The notes: generated by a model from the letters alone, not told the origin. DNA of 64,000 nt from Brachyhypopomus gauderio (GCF_052324685.1 NC_135213.1:41388700-41452699); one strand, 5' to 3'; counted from the first letter of the stretch, positions 52,931-64,000 are shown. Numbers and translations: made by a program.

Positions 52931-53870
52931 GGAGGAGATCTTCCCTCCGCAGGGGCATCAGGTGTGCCTGCTACCTCTCCAGGTCACACACCTGCAACAT
53001 CTCCAACATCTCCAAAGGGGCTGCCTGACCACCACAGAGACATCCAAGGGGAACCTAGTCATTCCCCAGTAGCAACTGGGAGAACCACTCCAGCACATCT
53101 TTGATCTCAGCCTGCAGTTGGGAAGAGTGCCACCCCTCTGGAAGACATCATGTATAGTTCCAGTTCCCAAAAGTAACAGGCCCAGTGAGCTGAATGACTT
53201 CCAACCAGTGGCACTCACCTCACATCTGATGAAGACGCTGGAGCGGCTCTTCTCCGACCCCAGGTGCCAGATGCCCAGAATGGCCTGCAGTTTGTGTACC
53301 GGGCAGGTGTTGGGGTAGAGAACACCATCCTTTACCTACTACACAGAGCCCATTCACAGCTAGATAAGGGTAATGGCACAGTGAGGATTATGTTCTTTGA
53401 CTTCTCAAGTGCCTTTAACACCTTCCAGCCCCTTATAGTTCAGGACAAACTGAACAGGATGTGAGTGAACTCCTGTCTGCTCACCTGGATCTCCAGCTAC
53501 CTTACAGACATTACAGGCAAGGCACAGTACATGAGGCTGAAGGACGTCACGTCTGACACAGTGACCAGCCGCACTGGAGCACCCAGGGCACGATGGAACT
53601 GGCACCTTTTCACCCTGTACACCACAGACTTCTGCTACAACTCAGAGCTGTGTCACATCCAGACGTTGGCTGATGACACGGCCAACATGGGGTGTATCAG
53701 GGATGAGGGAGAGGAGGAGTACAGGAGACTTGTGAGGGACTTTACTGTCTGGTGTAACAGGAACCATCTGCAGCTCAACACCACAAAGACCATGGAGATG
53801 GTCATCCACTTAAGGAGGTCCAGACTAAAGCTTCACTTCAGATGGAGAGAGTGGAGGGGGAGGTTGTGGA
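52930..53870 (+). pseudogene. Non-LTR retrotransposon RT relic
   Basis: Frames shift at about 53270 and 53465. Pieces: LWKTSCIVPVPKSNRPSELN, VALTSHLMKTLERL, VRIMFFDFSSAFNT (first catalytic Asp), GAPRARWNWHLFTLYTTDFC, and LADDTANMG (the xADD box). It ends near HLQLNTTKTMEMV. This is the fish LINE RT type often labelled jockey/Rex-like. Dead copy. Confidence 0.8.
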
Positions 53871-53879
53871 CTCCCACAC

Positions 53880-54058
53880 AGAGGTGTCAATTCCAGGTTC
53901 AGAAAGTAAACGTCCTCACCAGGATTTTGCTCAGGCTTCCTGGATTGTGTTGATTGCACTCATTTTACCTGAATTGCACTAATTAGAAAATCTAGCAAGC
54001 TTGAGCAAAAAAATCCTGGTGAGGACTTTTACTTTCTGAACCTGGAATTGACACCTCT
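53880..54058. mobile_element. Foldback MITE
   Basis: Inverted arms of about 60 bp, GAGGTGTCAATTCCAGGTTC... and its complement, around a short AT-rich centre. The RNA or single strand would fold into one long hairpin, as in Angel-like fish MITEs. Confidence 0.8.
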
Positions 54059-54337
54059 GCTCCTACAAGTTTTTTTTCAAGTTCATGTTCATCAATGTGT
54101 GATGTGGCAATATCATGTGAAGTTATGGGTCAGTGCTGTTTCACAGGCCAGTGCTTTTTCTCTCAAAAAGAAGCCCTTTAGTCTTGGTCATTAATTAACT
54201 AGTTCTGTTTATGTGGGAAGTACCAAGGTTTTTATACTTTGAACATTCCTCATGAGAGATCATCTGTGTAAGACTCCACCTCCTCACAGTGATGAAGCAC
54301 TGAGACACTGTGCTGAGTTTATTTCAGCATCATAACT

Positions 54338-54988
54338 GTGTGCTTCATTACTGGGGTGGATGTGTCTTGCTTTAAGAACAGAATACTGGCTCTGTGTTTG
54401 CAGAAGTCAAGTGTCACAGCAGCATTTCTTGGATGGATTGCTGGAATTGTATCCTGTGCTCTGCCCATGTGGATGGAAACCGTCCTCTTCTTCAGTGAGA
54501 GAACATATAAGAAAACTCAGGAGGGCTTCTGGATGAGCTGTGTGGAGGGGACCAGTGAGCAGACCGGGTGTGAACTCTATGACTCCACACTGCCCCTCAG
54601 CTCTGGCCTGCTGGTCTCCCACATCTTCTGCGTGATCTCCATCGTGTTGGGAGTGCCTGGTGTCTTACTGGCTGTTATGAGCTCCAAGTGCATTAACTGC
54701 GTAGAGAAGACCAAGACCACGGTGGCGATGGCCGCTGCAGTGACACTTATCTGTGCTGCACTAATGATGCTGGTCCCTGTGGGCTGGTGTGTGTACACAG
54801 TTGTGGCCTCAATCAAGTTTCCTGTGCCAGGGTCAGGGTTAAAGTTCCTGGGCCAGTCTTTCTACATTGCGTGTGCATCTGCAGGTTTCCTGCTGACAGG
54901 AGGAGCGCTGAAACTTCCCTGCAAAAAACTCCAGCAGAAGATCTTAAAGGTTGCTGAGAACATGTGCTGTATGAATGAAATAATATAA
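54338..54988 (+). CDS. Claudin-family tight-junction protein
   Basis: 216 codons with the claudin signature in the first extracellular loop: W45, then GFW 63-65, C68 and C78 (the usual W...GLW...C-x9-C). Four membrane spans at about 25-44, 92-113, 128-149 and 172-192 (MAAAVTLICAALMM is the third). Such proteins seal cell-cell contacts. The N-terminus is about 15 residues longer than normal; 'gtgtttgcag' at about 54395-54404 would be a good splice acceptor, so the first ~22 residues may be intron and the true start may lie in an upstream exon. The C-terminus is short and lacks the usual YV PDZ motif. No disabling change seen. Confidence 0.8.
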   Translation: MCFITGVDVSCFKNRILALCLQKSSVTAAFLGWIAGIVSCALPMWMETVLFFSERTYKKTQEGFWMSCVEGTSEQTGCELYDSTLPLSSGLLVSHIFCVISIVLGVPGVLLAVMSSKCINCVEKTKTTVAMAAAVTLICAALMMLVPVGWCVYTVVASIKFPVPGSGLKFLGQSFYIACASAGFLLTGGALKLPCKKLQQKILKVAENMCCMNEII

Positions 54989-54999
54989 TAACGTTCTTA

Positions 55000-56785
55000 T
55001 CAGCTGCCAGTCAGCACATGAATACTCTTTTTGTTTTGCCACCCTGTAAGCTTTTTATTTGTCTTTAATCTCTCTGAACATGACATTGATCTTGTATTTA
55101 ATCTCTCTGAATGTGACCCTGATCTTGTAATTTCACTGGTCAGAAAAGGTTTGTCATAAAGTGTTTTGATCTCATTTTCAGTCAACAAAAAGAGGAAAAA
55201 ACAAAAAAAGGAAAAACAAGATTTAAGGTCAAATGGATAATTTGAAGAAATGGATGTTAACGTGGAACTGCGTCCTCAGCTTTGTTCAGAATTGGTAGAT
55301 AAAGAGGTGTCATTTGTCAGTGTTCCTACACATATACGCGTCTAATTAAATACTATAACTATAATTATGTTTTCTTTAATATTTGATATTCACTGAACTT
55401 GTACAATATGGCCAACTGAAGTTGAAGTGTAATGTGACTGGAGATAAATGAAAGTAAATGGCTGTTGAGCAGCACCAACTCTGCCCTTTATCAACAAAAG
55501 TGCCCTTTTGAAACTTCGGGTTTTTATTTATTTATTTTTATCATTTTACTGAGGTCGGTTTGAAATGATCTTTTGAAAACCTGAGCGATTAAAAACAATG
55601 CCCTGAAATGAGCCACCACCTCGCACACGCCCGACCTCTCTCTTCCTTTAACACCAGATGCGCAGTTTAGTTCAGCGAGTGGATGGAAGCGTTTTCAGCA
55701 CAGCACACACGGTCATAGATAGACTTCTCCCGTGCCCCACCAGCCAGGTTACATACACATCAAGTAAAATCGTACCGTTTGCCCTCTAAGGCAATCATTT
55801 TCTTGTGCAGTAAAATGTCTCATACAGCACCAAACTACTAAGCATTTTTAGACGACTGGTCACCTGATAAACTAGTCGCTCTAGCCCAAATCAATGATAG
55901 ATAACGTGAGGACGACCACACACAAATAATTAAGGTAGAGTTTGAAAATCTATGTGCTAAGCTGAACATACTGTTGTATAGGTTTTGTTAGGCAACATAA
56001 ATTAACACATTCATTTGTGAAAGAAGAAACGGGAAGTTCCCCATTACCTGTGAAAAATGCCCATCTGCATTCATGTAATGACAACACTCAGTAGCCTATA
56101 ACTCCTTCTCCTACTTTTTGGTCTTTTTACTGTCTTAATTGTAGGCCTATATTGATTTAAATTGTAAAATATATGCAACAAGGCCTGCAGACAGTGGAGG
56201 GTAAACAGAAGTTAACTGAAGGACATGACTGTATATAATTAATATTGGATATGAATTATATCAGTTGGCTGTGTGACTTTTGTCCATTGAAAACTCACGT
56301 TTAGAGAATGTTACAAATAAAAGTCAAATTTCATTCAACATGTGCTTGTAGTTTTTTTTTTATTTGAGCTAAAAAGTGCCCTTCAAATCCCCCCCCCGAG
56401 CACTTGCCCCCCAAAATGTCAGCCAGTGTATGAGTGAGAGAGTCACGCGAAGACGAAACGTAGCGCAACACTGATGGTCTCGGCCTGTTCAGGGAAGAAT
56501 GTGTCTGTTTGGCAATGTGGAGCTCAGACGATGGGGACCTGTGTTCTTAATAGTGAGGGGAATACACAATAAGTGTATAAGTGGGGGACTGACAGTGAGG
56601 GAGTGTGTGTGTGAAGACCTGCCTCTATGTGGGAGGGGCCGGCGCCCAGTGACACATAAAACACGGGCAGTGGACACTTCCTTCATTCACATGTACACTT
56701 TGTTTCAGAATTTGACAAAAATCAGAATTGTTTGAGGACAAAATATGAATGAATATTCATGTGTGATGTTTTTAAGCACAGTAGG
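55000..56785. other. Gap; decayed transposon sequence at most
   Basis: No gene recognised. The block from about 55450 to 56430 ends with 'ccccccaaaatgtcagccag', which looks like a worn hAT terminus, but I cannot find a matched start. Confidence 0.3.
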
Positions 56786-56944
56786 GTCTACACTACCGTT
56801 CAAAATTTTGGGGTCACCTAGACAATTTTGTGTTTTCCCTGAAATCTCATACTTTTATTTATCAAATGAGTTGCAAAATGAATAGAAATATAGTCCAGAT
56901 ATTGACAAGGTAGAAATAATGTTTTTTTTAAATAATTTTCTTCT

Positions 56945-57515
56945 TTAAACTTTGCTTTCGTCAAAGAATGCTCCCTTAGCAGCAATTACAGCATTGCAGA
57001 CCTTTGGCATTTTAGCTGTTAATTTGCTGAGGTAATCTGGAGAAATTTCACCCCATGCTTCCGGAAGCCGCTCCCACAAGTTTGATTGGGTTGTACCATA
57101 CTTTTTTTGTACCATACGGTCAAGCTGCTCCCACAACAGCTCAATGGGGTTGAGATCTGGTGACTGCGCTGGCCACTCCATTAACGATAAAACACCAGCT
57201 GCCTGCTTCTTCTCTAAATAGTTTGTGCATAATTTGGAGGTGTGCTTTGGGTCTTTGTCCTGTCCACAGGGTATGGCATGGTGTTGCAAAATGGAGTGAT
57301 AGCCCTCCTTATTCAAAATCCCTTTTACCTTGTTCAAATCTCCCACTTTACCAGCACCAAAGCAACCCCAGACCATCACATTACGTCCACCATGTTTGAC
57401 AGATGGTGTCAGGCACTCATCCAGCATCTTTTCAGTTGTTCTGCGTCTCACAAATGTTCGTCTGTGTGATCCAAACACCTCAAACTTTGATTCATCTGTT
57501 CATAACACTTTTTTC
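56945..57515 (-). pseudogene. Tc1 transposase, catalytic half
   Basis: TDESKFEVFG (first Asp), then VMVWGCFGAG, GQDKDPKHTS (second Asp) and SPDLNPIELLW (Glu). It ends FFDESKV at 56945. A TGA precedes TDES. Confidence 0.85.
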
Positions 57516-57524
57516 ATTTATTTA

Positions 57525-58075
57525 CATTTACATTTATGGCATTTAGCAGACGCTCTTATCCAGAGCGACTTACAAAAGTGCTATGTAGTTGCTTGGAATC
57601 TCCAAGGTAGAATAGATAGTCCTGAACACAAGGTACTCTAAGCTGGAAAAACCACTAGACGAAAGTCAAATGATACCCAACAATTATACCTGAATATACA
57701 CATCCCCTGAGGAAAAAGACAGTAAACAATTCCTATAACCCAATTATGCACAATACCTGAATTAAGAGACGATAAAGTACAATAGACAAAGCATAATTAT
57801 GCAAAGTGCACTTGAAAGAGGTGGGTCTTCAGTCGGTGTCTGAAGACAGCAAGTGACTCCGATGTTCGGACACACAAGGGAAGTTCATTCCACCACCTTG
57901 GAGCCAGGACAGAGAAAAGTCTGGATGCTTGTCTCCCATGTGTCCTGGATGATGGAGGGTCAAGACGAGACATACTTGAGGCGCGGAGGGCTCTAGGTAT
58001 GCATCTGGGTTTTACCATGGCCATCAAGTAAGGAGGAGCTGGACCATTCTTTGCTTTGTAGGCCAGCACCAGGGT
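57525..58075 (-). mobile_element. L2-like LINE 3' end inside the Tc1 transposase
   Basis: ORF2 end on the minus strand (57797-58069): LAYKAKNGPAPPYL, LAPRWWNELPLCVRTSESL, HRLKTHLFQ. The 3' UTR begins 'tttagcagacgctcttatcc' on the plus strand. Tc1 sequence flanks both sides (AKEHRHWTEEDWK to the right). Confidence 0.85.
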
Positions 58076-58649
58076 TTTCCAATCTTCCTCTGTCCAATGT
58101 CTGTGTTCTTTTGCCCATATTAATCTTTGCCTTTTAGGCAGATGCTATTTGCACCCGGGTATATGCAGCAGTATGTGTTATTTGCACCCGAGTATATGCA
58201 GCAGTGTGTGCTATTTGCACCCTGGTGTACATAGCAGTGTGTGCTATTTGCACCCGGGTATATGCAGCAGTGTGTGCTATTTGCACCCGGCTATACGTAG
58301 CAGTGTGTACTATTTGCACCCAACATTTTGATTTATCAAAGATTAGTACTATTCTTTTGTGTTCCATTTTACTTACAAATTATTTTACAAGAAGTGAAGA
58401 TACTTTTATTTGGGGTTATGGGGTGGACCTCAGTTTGAATTTTGTTTTTCACTTGTGAGTCTTTTTCTTTACCATGCTTAGAATTTAAATAGCAATTTAA
58501 TTATCCTAAGTCGCTTACCGCTAATGGCAGTAATCACATGCTAAATACTACATGTAATATACACTGCCAGTGATAAATAATGTTAAAACAAAATGTAACA
58601 CAAGTTAATATCTGTCTGTAGCACCCTGATATGTACACCACATTGTATG

Positions 58650-58952
58650 TGTCACGTTACGGTCCCCGACCCCTCTCTTTGGGCGTGTGTTTACGTCGTC
58701 TGCGTCAGTGGATCTCCGTGGGTGCGGTTGCGTCCTGTGATAATTCGTCTCACCTGTGGCTCGTCTCGTCATCACGTGTGGTTTATGTAGTTTGTCAGTG
58801 TCTTGTGCTCGTCGTTGTTTGAGTCTACGTGTCTCTATATGTCTGAGTGTTAAACGTGCACTGTCTGCGCTATATGTGTAAAGACGAATAAAGTAACGTC
58901 TGTAGCGAACAGGATTCTGTGTCTCGTCCTTCACCCAGTCGCCAGCGTTAGA
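58650..58952 (+). mobile_element. Solo LTR of a Tf1/sushi-like gypsy family
   Basis: It starts TGTCACGTTACGG and ends CCAGCGTTAGA. Perfect 5-bp duplication GTATG at 58645-58649 and 58953-58957. Same family as the LTR at 21508-21835. Confidence 0.9.
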
Positions 58953-59478
58953 GTATGATGTATACAAATATTCTTCCTGCCAGTACATTATCAGCCTCTT
59001 TAATTTTATTTAATTTCACAGAATGCAGAAGACAGATTTGACTTTTTAATTCATTGGTTTGTACATTTTTTAAAGAAATAAATTGGGGTTTTTATTATTT
59101 ACATCATGTTTAAATAAATTTTAATTTTGTGCATTGGATGGTAGCCCTCTTCACTCCATAATCTCAGTGCTCTCTGGAATTCCTCACAACTATCGAAGGA
59201 GTATCCTTCACAAATGTTCTTTAGCTTTTTTTCCTTCTTGGGAGAAAACACAAATATTAGCTTATATAAAATAGTCATTACATTATAAGTCTGGCATATT
59301 GACTCTGACATGCAAAAACCTTAAAAAGAACTGTACATCTTTTGTTATACACATTCATGTCCTTTGTGTGTACTGAAACAACACAAAAATAGAGAACAAA
59401 AAGACAAAATTATATAATTTTACACAAAACTCAAAAAATAGACTGGACAAAATTGTTTTTGTAAGATAGCAATGCGAC

Positions 59479-59990
59479 TGTCACGTAGGGCTACGCCCCC
59501 CTCTCTGTCACTTCGGGTTCCTGTCCTCGTGTCTGTGCTGTTCCCTGCGTGTCTGTCTCCATGGTTTCCCCTCGTCTGACACGCCCGTGTTATCAGTGTC
59601 TTCACCTGTGTGTCTAGTTTAGTTCTGTGTATTTATAGTCCCAGTGTTTCACATATCGGTTATCGGTTATTTTGTTCTATTTGGTTAGTTTGTGCTCTTG
59701 TTATTCATGCTCTTTGGTCGTGTTGTGCTCTTGTTATTCATGCTCTTTGTTCAGTGTTCTACGCTTCCTGGTCTCTGAGTTCTACTCGTTTTGTTGCTCA
59801 GTCGTCTTGTGTTTTCTGTAGCCTCTAGTTTGTATGCGTTTACCCCGTGTTTGGTTTAAAGTGTTCGTTCGGTGTCTTAGTTTAATTCTTAGTATTGTCA
59901 TGCCTGTTTATTTGTCAAACCTGGATGGCTCGCCCGTTATGACCCCTGCCTGTGTCCGCCTCCAAGCTCTGTAGCGCCAGTTAGTGTTGC
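59479..59990 (+). mobile_element. LTR-like sequence of another gypsy family
   Basis: It starts TGTCACGTAGGGCTACG and has a TATTTATAG box at about 59630. A 29-bp sequence ('gtgctcttgttattcatgct...') occurs twice at 59691-59749. The right end is uncertain. Confidence 0.55.
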
Positions 59991-60442
59991 CACCTGTCCT
60001 GGTTTGTCCCGGTTTTCCTTCTTTTTAATATTCGGTCCCGGCAAAAAATAAATTAGACTGTTTCTGCACACTTGAAATCTGTCTTTTTTTTCTCGCTGTG
60101 TCCATTTTACACCCCCCACCCAGTAACACTTTACGTTTGCCACTATTATGCTCCTATTAGCTCAAAAATATATCATTGTTCGTTGGATAATAATTCTCAC
60201 ACTATTTCTTAAATATATATCTTAAAATGTAGAGTTAAATTGAGTGATGGACCTTTATACATAACTATCCAAATTCTGCTTACCGTTTCCTACTGTCTCC
60301 GTTTCGGTTCCTTTGAATTTGCGCCTTTTCGCGCATTCATTGGTAGACATGCGCAGATGGGTTCGCTTCCTCTTTTTTTTAGTTAAGGGGTGAAAATAGC
60401 CTCGCTGTGTGGCAAATGCTAGTTGTACCCGGGTGCAAATAG

Positions 60443-60705
60443 ACACTCCGTTTCTTTTATTAGCCAGATAAGGCTTTTTCTTTGCCACTCTGCCCTGAAG
60501 GCCAGCATCCCGGAGTCGCCTCTCCACTGTAGACGTTGACACTGGCGTTTTGCGGATACTATTTAATGAAGCTGCCAGTTGAGGACCTGTGAGGCGTCGA
60601 TTTCTCAAACTTGAGACTCTAATGTACTTGTCTTCTTGCTCAGTTGTGCAGTGGGGCCTTCCACTTCTCCTTCTACTCTGGTTAGAGCCTGTCTGTGCTC
60701 TGAGC
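60443..60705 (-). pseudogene. Tc1 transposase, DNA-binding half
   Basis: TEQEDKYIRVSSLRNRRLTG, then QLAASLNSIRKTPVSTSTVE and RRLRDAGLQGRVAKKKPYL: the paired-like helix-turn-helix region of a Tc1 transposase. Cut off at 60442 by the inserted element and at the N-terminus by a hAT end. Confidence 0.85.
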
Positions 60706-60707
60706 AG

Positions 60708-60850
60708 GGGTCTCCAACCTTTTTGGAACTGGGAGCTACTTCTTGGATACCAGTTATTGCGGAGGGCTACCGGGAGGGGGTTTGTGGTGGCGTCGAACGA
60801 AAGTTGTTGAGGAAATGGGTCTCCATACATCTATGTAGATATTGCATTAA
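60708..60850 (+). mobile_element. hAT end fragment
   Basis: It begins CAGGGGTCTCCAACCTTTTT, a widespread vertebrate hAT terminus. The right limit is unclear. Confidence 0.5.
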
Positions 60851-61603
60851 AAAACAGACGTTTACAGCTAGAATAGTCATTTACCACATTAATGATGTAT
60901 AAACTGTATTTTTGATGCATTTAATGTTAGCTAAATTGAAAAAAAACTGCTTTTCTTTCAAAAATAAGAATATTTCTAAGTGACCCCAAACTTTTGAATG
61001 GTAGTGTAAATTTATTTACTTCACAATTGGCTGGATAGTAGGACATTTAAAATATATGTACAGGAAGTGACATGTTCTGTAGACAAGTAAAACTTTAAAA
61101 TAGACTATACTGCCAGGCCAAAAACAGGTTGAACATTTATAAATAAAGATGTTTAACTTCCAAAGGGTTAGAAGATCATTCTGCATCAGTGTGCTAACCA
61201 AAGTTAATAAAGTGGAAAGAGTCCAGAACAATAGGAAGTGAATGAGGGATAATATTGGGTCAGCAGGTCACAGACTGAATACTGTATACAGAGCAGCACA
61301 TGAAAATGCCTCATGACTGTCACGTATCCTACAGCGAAACCTGCTGCATTTAGTTAATGAGCTACCTGTGGACTTACCTTTGACCCCAAAACACCCCCCC
61401 TGTGGGAGACTTCTATCCAATGTGGGGTTTGTCTTTTACACTGTGTTCAACTTGGTGTGTCGGCCAGAAAACCACTTAAACCATTTAAGATCAGAATCAA
61501 CTGCAGGGATTTACAGTAAGACCCGTAACAGCAGGGATCAAGACACCTGCTGATCCTGGTAGAGAAAGAGAGGCAGATCACTCCCAGGACCCAAGACAGG
61601 TAG

Positions 61604-61795
61604 ATGCTGACAGCAGGTCTGCTCTTGTGCATGCTTTCATCTGGACAGGTCATTCCTTCCAGGTCGTCATCAGCTGTTGAACCAACACTGCGATGCACAG
61701 CAGGAGTGGTAGGAATGATAGTTTGTAGTGGTATATGCAGATACCAGGAGAGGCTTGTTTGTAATGCTGAATTGGAGATCTTGACTGTAAGTTAG
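61604..61795 (+). pseudogene. Decayed Ig V relic
   Basis: A leader-like start (MLTAGLLLCMLSSGQ), then 'gtcatcagctgttgaacc' and 'aacactgcgatgcacagcag', matching FR1-CDR1 DNA of V-b, and 'tggtatatgcagataccagg' matching FR2 (WYLQKPG). Leader and V are fused without the intron, and FR3, CDR3 and RSS are not found. Confidence 0.45.
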
Positions 61796-61799
61796 TAGC

Positions 61800-62640
61800 C
61801 CTGTTGATCAGTAGAGAATTAGAGAAACAGTCAACATTTTCCCACCCTGATGAATTTAATAAAGGGCATATAAAGAGGCATTTGTAAATTCTGTAAGAGA
61901 GTCTGTACATGAAATATATGCGACACGTGAAGACATACCGAACACAAAAACACAAACCATAGCAGTATCAAAGACACGTTAACACTGCAGGCTGTACAAA
62001 TAAACGTACACAATGACAGGACTCAACAGCAGTGATCAGCCCCAGACAAGCCGGTCAGTGACGTTTCTATGAATATCTTGGGTTGTTTGTCTCTCTCCAT
62101 CACTTTCACTGGGATTTTTGTAAGTAGCACCAGACCCAGGGGTGAGACTGAAGTCCCTCACCACTTTTTGTACCCATTTCAATCTGATCACTAGCCCTAA
62201 CAGAGGAGACATCTAGGGGACACCTACTGACATCCATCTAATCTGAAATCTAAGATTAACAAAAGCACCAATAATGAACTACAGTGTCAATCTGTAATGG
62301 ACTGAACCAATATCAGTAGTTACTACTGCTCTGAAAACTGCAATCTGATGCAATTAACCTGTTAAGAAACTACAAGGCTACCTTGTTGAAAGTGACAAAC
62401 TGCACTTAATGACTTCAATCAACTTCTCAAAAAGGAATATATATTTCCTATATATATATATATATATTTCAAATAAAATTAAATTGGGTCAAAATCTTCA
62501 TGAACAAGAGGTGAGAGAAAAAACTTCTGATTCACTGACAAGGAGACTATTATTCTATTATTCTATTATACTATTATTAAGTCAAGTAGCTAACCTATAT
62601 GACCCAATAGGTCTTGTCACAGGAGGGTGTGACTGAAGTC
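61800..62640. other. Gap without gene
   Basis: A (TA)n run lies at 62450-62466. The part 62058-62230 resembles the spacers at 50085 and 29790. Nothing else seen. Confidence 0.4.
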
Positions 62641-62659
62641 TGTCGATGCCCCTGGCTTT

Positions 62660-63480
62660 CCTGGCACACGGTCCTGCTTCCTTCCCACTTTGGCCTGACC
62701 GAACCCAAGGCTTGAGGAAGAACCCACCTGCCTTCAGAATCTCCTCAACCCTATTTATGTTTTCATCTAACTTTTCCAGGTCATTGTGGGAAGTATCATC
62801 GACATAAGCGTGGATTTATTTTCGTATCTGTTCTCAAGCACTCTGAACATGTCCTCAGCAGTAATATAAGTAAACAACCGGAGGTCTCTACTTATTTTCT
62901 CATCAATACTGTCCAAGAGTTGGATCTTCTTTGCTTCCACCGAGCCAGTCAGCTCCCCCTGCCTTTGTAAACTGACAGAGTCCTTTATCCATCAATGGAA
63001 GTCTCTCTTAATTCCATGAAACTTGGGTAAACTGGTGGGTTAAATTTTCAGTATTGGCTATGAAGTGACCTGTGGAACTGGCTGAGCCTGCAGATCTTGT
63101 GTGGGCACCTCAGGAACTCTTCCTCTCCTCTCCTTGTCTGCAATCCTTTGTTCCGTCAGGAATTCTCTCTTCTAATAGATTTTTGAGTTTCCTCAGACCC
63201 TTCACTCTACCATCCAGACTCGCCTACAGGACTACAGGAATCCATATCTCCCAAGGCTTGAGGCTTACAAACACATGTTGGACAAGTGTCTTCACACCAT
63301 CCAACTGTAGCTCATTACCGTCTTTGTTCACAGCAGAAACCGGAATAGTATGAACTCCTTCACAGGCTGCCTCTGCTTCATGGATTGCAGTTTCTAACTC
63401 ATCTTCCCCATATCTAGACCATAGGTTAGACTGAACTACCCCTCTAACTTCCTCAAATCTTGTATTACAGTCTTCCATAT
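62660..63480 (-). pseudogene. BEL/Pao-like gag relic
   Basis: On the minus strand one stretch (62820-62945) reads QLLDSIDEKISRDLRLFTY and ITAEDMFRVLENRYENK, the pattern of BEL/Pao-type Gag proteins. The ORF at 63224-63487 (RFEEVRGVVQSNL..., ELETAIHEAEAACEG) is probably a further piece. Frames are broken. Confidence 0.45.
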
Positions 63481-64000
63481 CAATCAATCAAATTTTATTT
63501 ATATAGCGCTTTTTACAACAGTTGTTGTCGCAAAGCAGCTTTACAAGTGCCGAGTCCTAGCCCCCAGTGAGCAAGCCAAAGGCGACAGTGGCAAGGAAAA
63601 ACTCCCTAGTTTTTTGCATGAGGAAGAAACCTTGAGAGGAACCAAGACTCAGGGGGGGAACCCATCCTCCTCTGGCCGACACCGGTCACCATGACAACAA
63701 CAACAATATAGACAGAATGTAGACAGAATGTAAAAGATGCAATAATGTCCATTTAGACCGAAAAAGATGTAATAATGTCCATCATGGTGTAGGCATCCGG
63801 TTAGGCAGGAGGTGGCCGGCCAGGATGGATCGCTTGTCTCTCCTCATCTCATTATTCCTCAAGCAGGCGGGCAGCCATGTGGAGAAATGAAACAGGGAAA
63901 ATTAGCTCTGTATGAGGACATATACGGGACAGGTAAAATTATAAACATTTCTGGAGTGTGGCAGCAACTCCGGCACTAAGTTAAATTATTACAGCCTAGC
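63481..64000 (-). mobile_element. L2-like LINE 3' end, cut by the window edge
   Basis: Nearly identical to 29970-30470, with a (TGAT)n tail on the minus strand. The coding part would lie beyond the window. Confidence 0.85.

Larger units (their letters stand above)
58145..60442. mobile_element. Unclassified 2.3-kb element with 17-bp perfect inverted ends
   Basis: It starts CTATTTGCACCCGGGTA and ends with the exact complement. The first 180 bp are six tandem 33-bp units, each starting with a version of the terminal sequence (58145, 58178, 58211, 58244, 58277, 58310). It holds a solo LTR and another LTR. A minus-strand ORF at 59099-59311 (YSFDSCEEFQRALRLWSEEG) is not recognised. No clear target duplication. 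Confidence 0.55.
56790..61006 (-). mobile_element. Second Tc1-type transposon, heavily interrupted
   Basis: Both ends carry CACTACCGTTCAAAA-type Tc1 termini with 'tggggtcac', flanked by TA (56788-56789, 61007-61008). The transposase is on the minus strand, broken by a LINE (57525-58075) and a 2.3-kb element (58145-60442), and carries a hAT end near 60708. Confidence 0.9.

Noticed and set aside
56800..61006. A functional gene made of the ORFs 57160-57641
   Set aside because: They are the antisense of Tc1 transposase codons.
1..64000. CRISPR arrays, bacterial operons or defence systems
   Set aside because: The tandem repeats have no unique equal-length spacers, and introns, RSSs and retroelements mark animal nuclear DNA.

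Overview
The window is vertebrate nuclear DNA, almost certainly from a teleost fish. It carries part of a kappa-type immunoglobulin light-chain locus whose V segments have 12-bp-spacer recombination signals and lie on the + strand, while the J and C segments have 23-bp-spacer signals and lie on the - strand. Around the locus is a fish-typical mix of hAT, Tc1, Tf1/sushi-type gypsy, L2-like LINE, BEL/Pao-like and endogenous-retrovirus sequence. I cannot name the species.

Layout. 1-7.5 kb: two small hAT elements with perfect 8-bp target duplications, a hAT transposase relic, and a 5'-truncated chromodomain gypsy element with its 3' LTR. 7.5-21 kb: a minisatellite split by one TA-flanked DNA transposon (7746-20992) that carries an 8.2-kb gamma-type endogenous retrovirus (8766-16992) and a hAT-like element. 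21-22.5 kb: a small LTR element with an unfamiliar 114-residue ORF, then a 5'-truncated V segment. 22.6-26.8 kb: minisatellite, MITEs, an octamer-bearing module and a SINE. 27-29.4 kb: J-C cluster 1 (C exon and one J with a broken RSS). 30-38 kb: an L2-like LINE, then a Tc1 element whose TATA box was hit by an intact Tf1/sushi-type gypsy element. 38-41.5 kb: two V genes with intact reading frames. 41.6-46.8 kb: more DNA transposons and an inverted copy of the octamer module. 47-49.6 kb: J-C cluster 2 (C exon and two J segments with intact RSSs). 51 kb: a V pseudogene. 53-54 kb: LINE relic and foldback MITE. 54.3-55 kb: a claudin-family gene. 56.8-61 kb: a second Tc1 element riddled with insertions. 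61.6 kb: a decayed V relic. 62.6-64 kb: a BEL/Pao-like gag relic and another L2-like LINE end.

Function. The V segments (22.45, 38.4, 41.2 and 51.5 kb) and the J-C units (27.5-29.4 and 47.7-49.5 kb) obey the 12/23 rule but point in opposite directions, so joining would proceed by inversion. Cluster 2 looks able to rearrange. Cluster 1 has the same C exon but has lost one J and the nonamer of the other. A 297-bp octamer module 3' of C1 was copied into the J-C1 intron.

Most notable: the opposing V/J-C arrangement with a crippled cluster 1; the copied octamer module; a retrovirus with nearly identical LTRs but a catalytically dead, frameshifted interior; an intact gypsy element whose Gag start codon lies inside its LTR on top of the poly(A) signal; and two LTR families with the same self-priming geometry. 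All alignments were done by eye.
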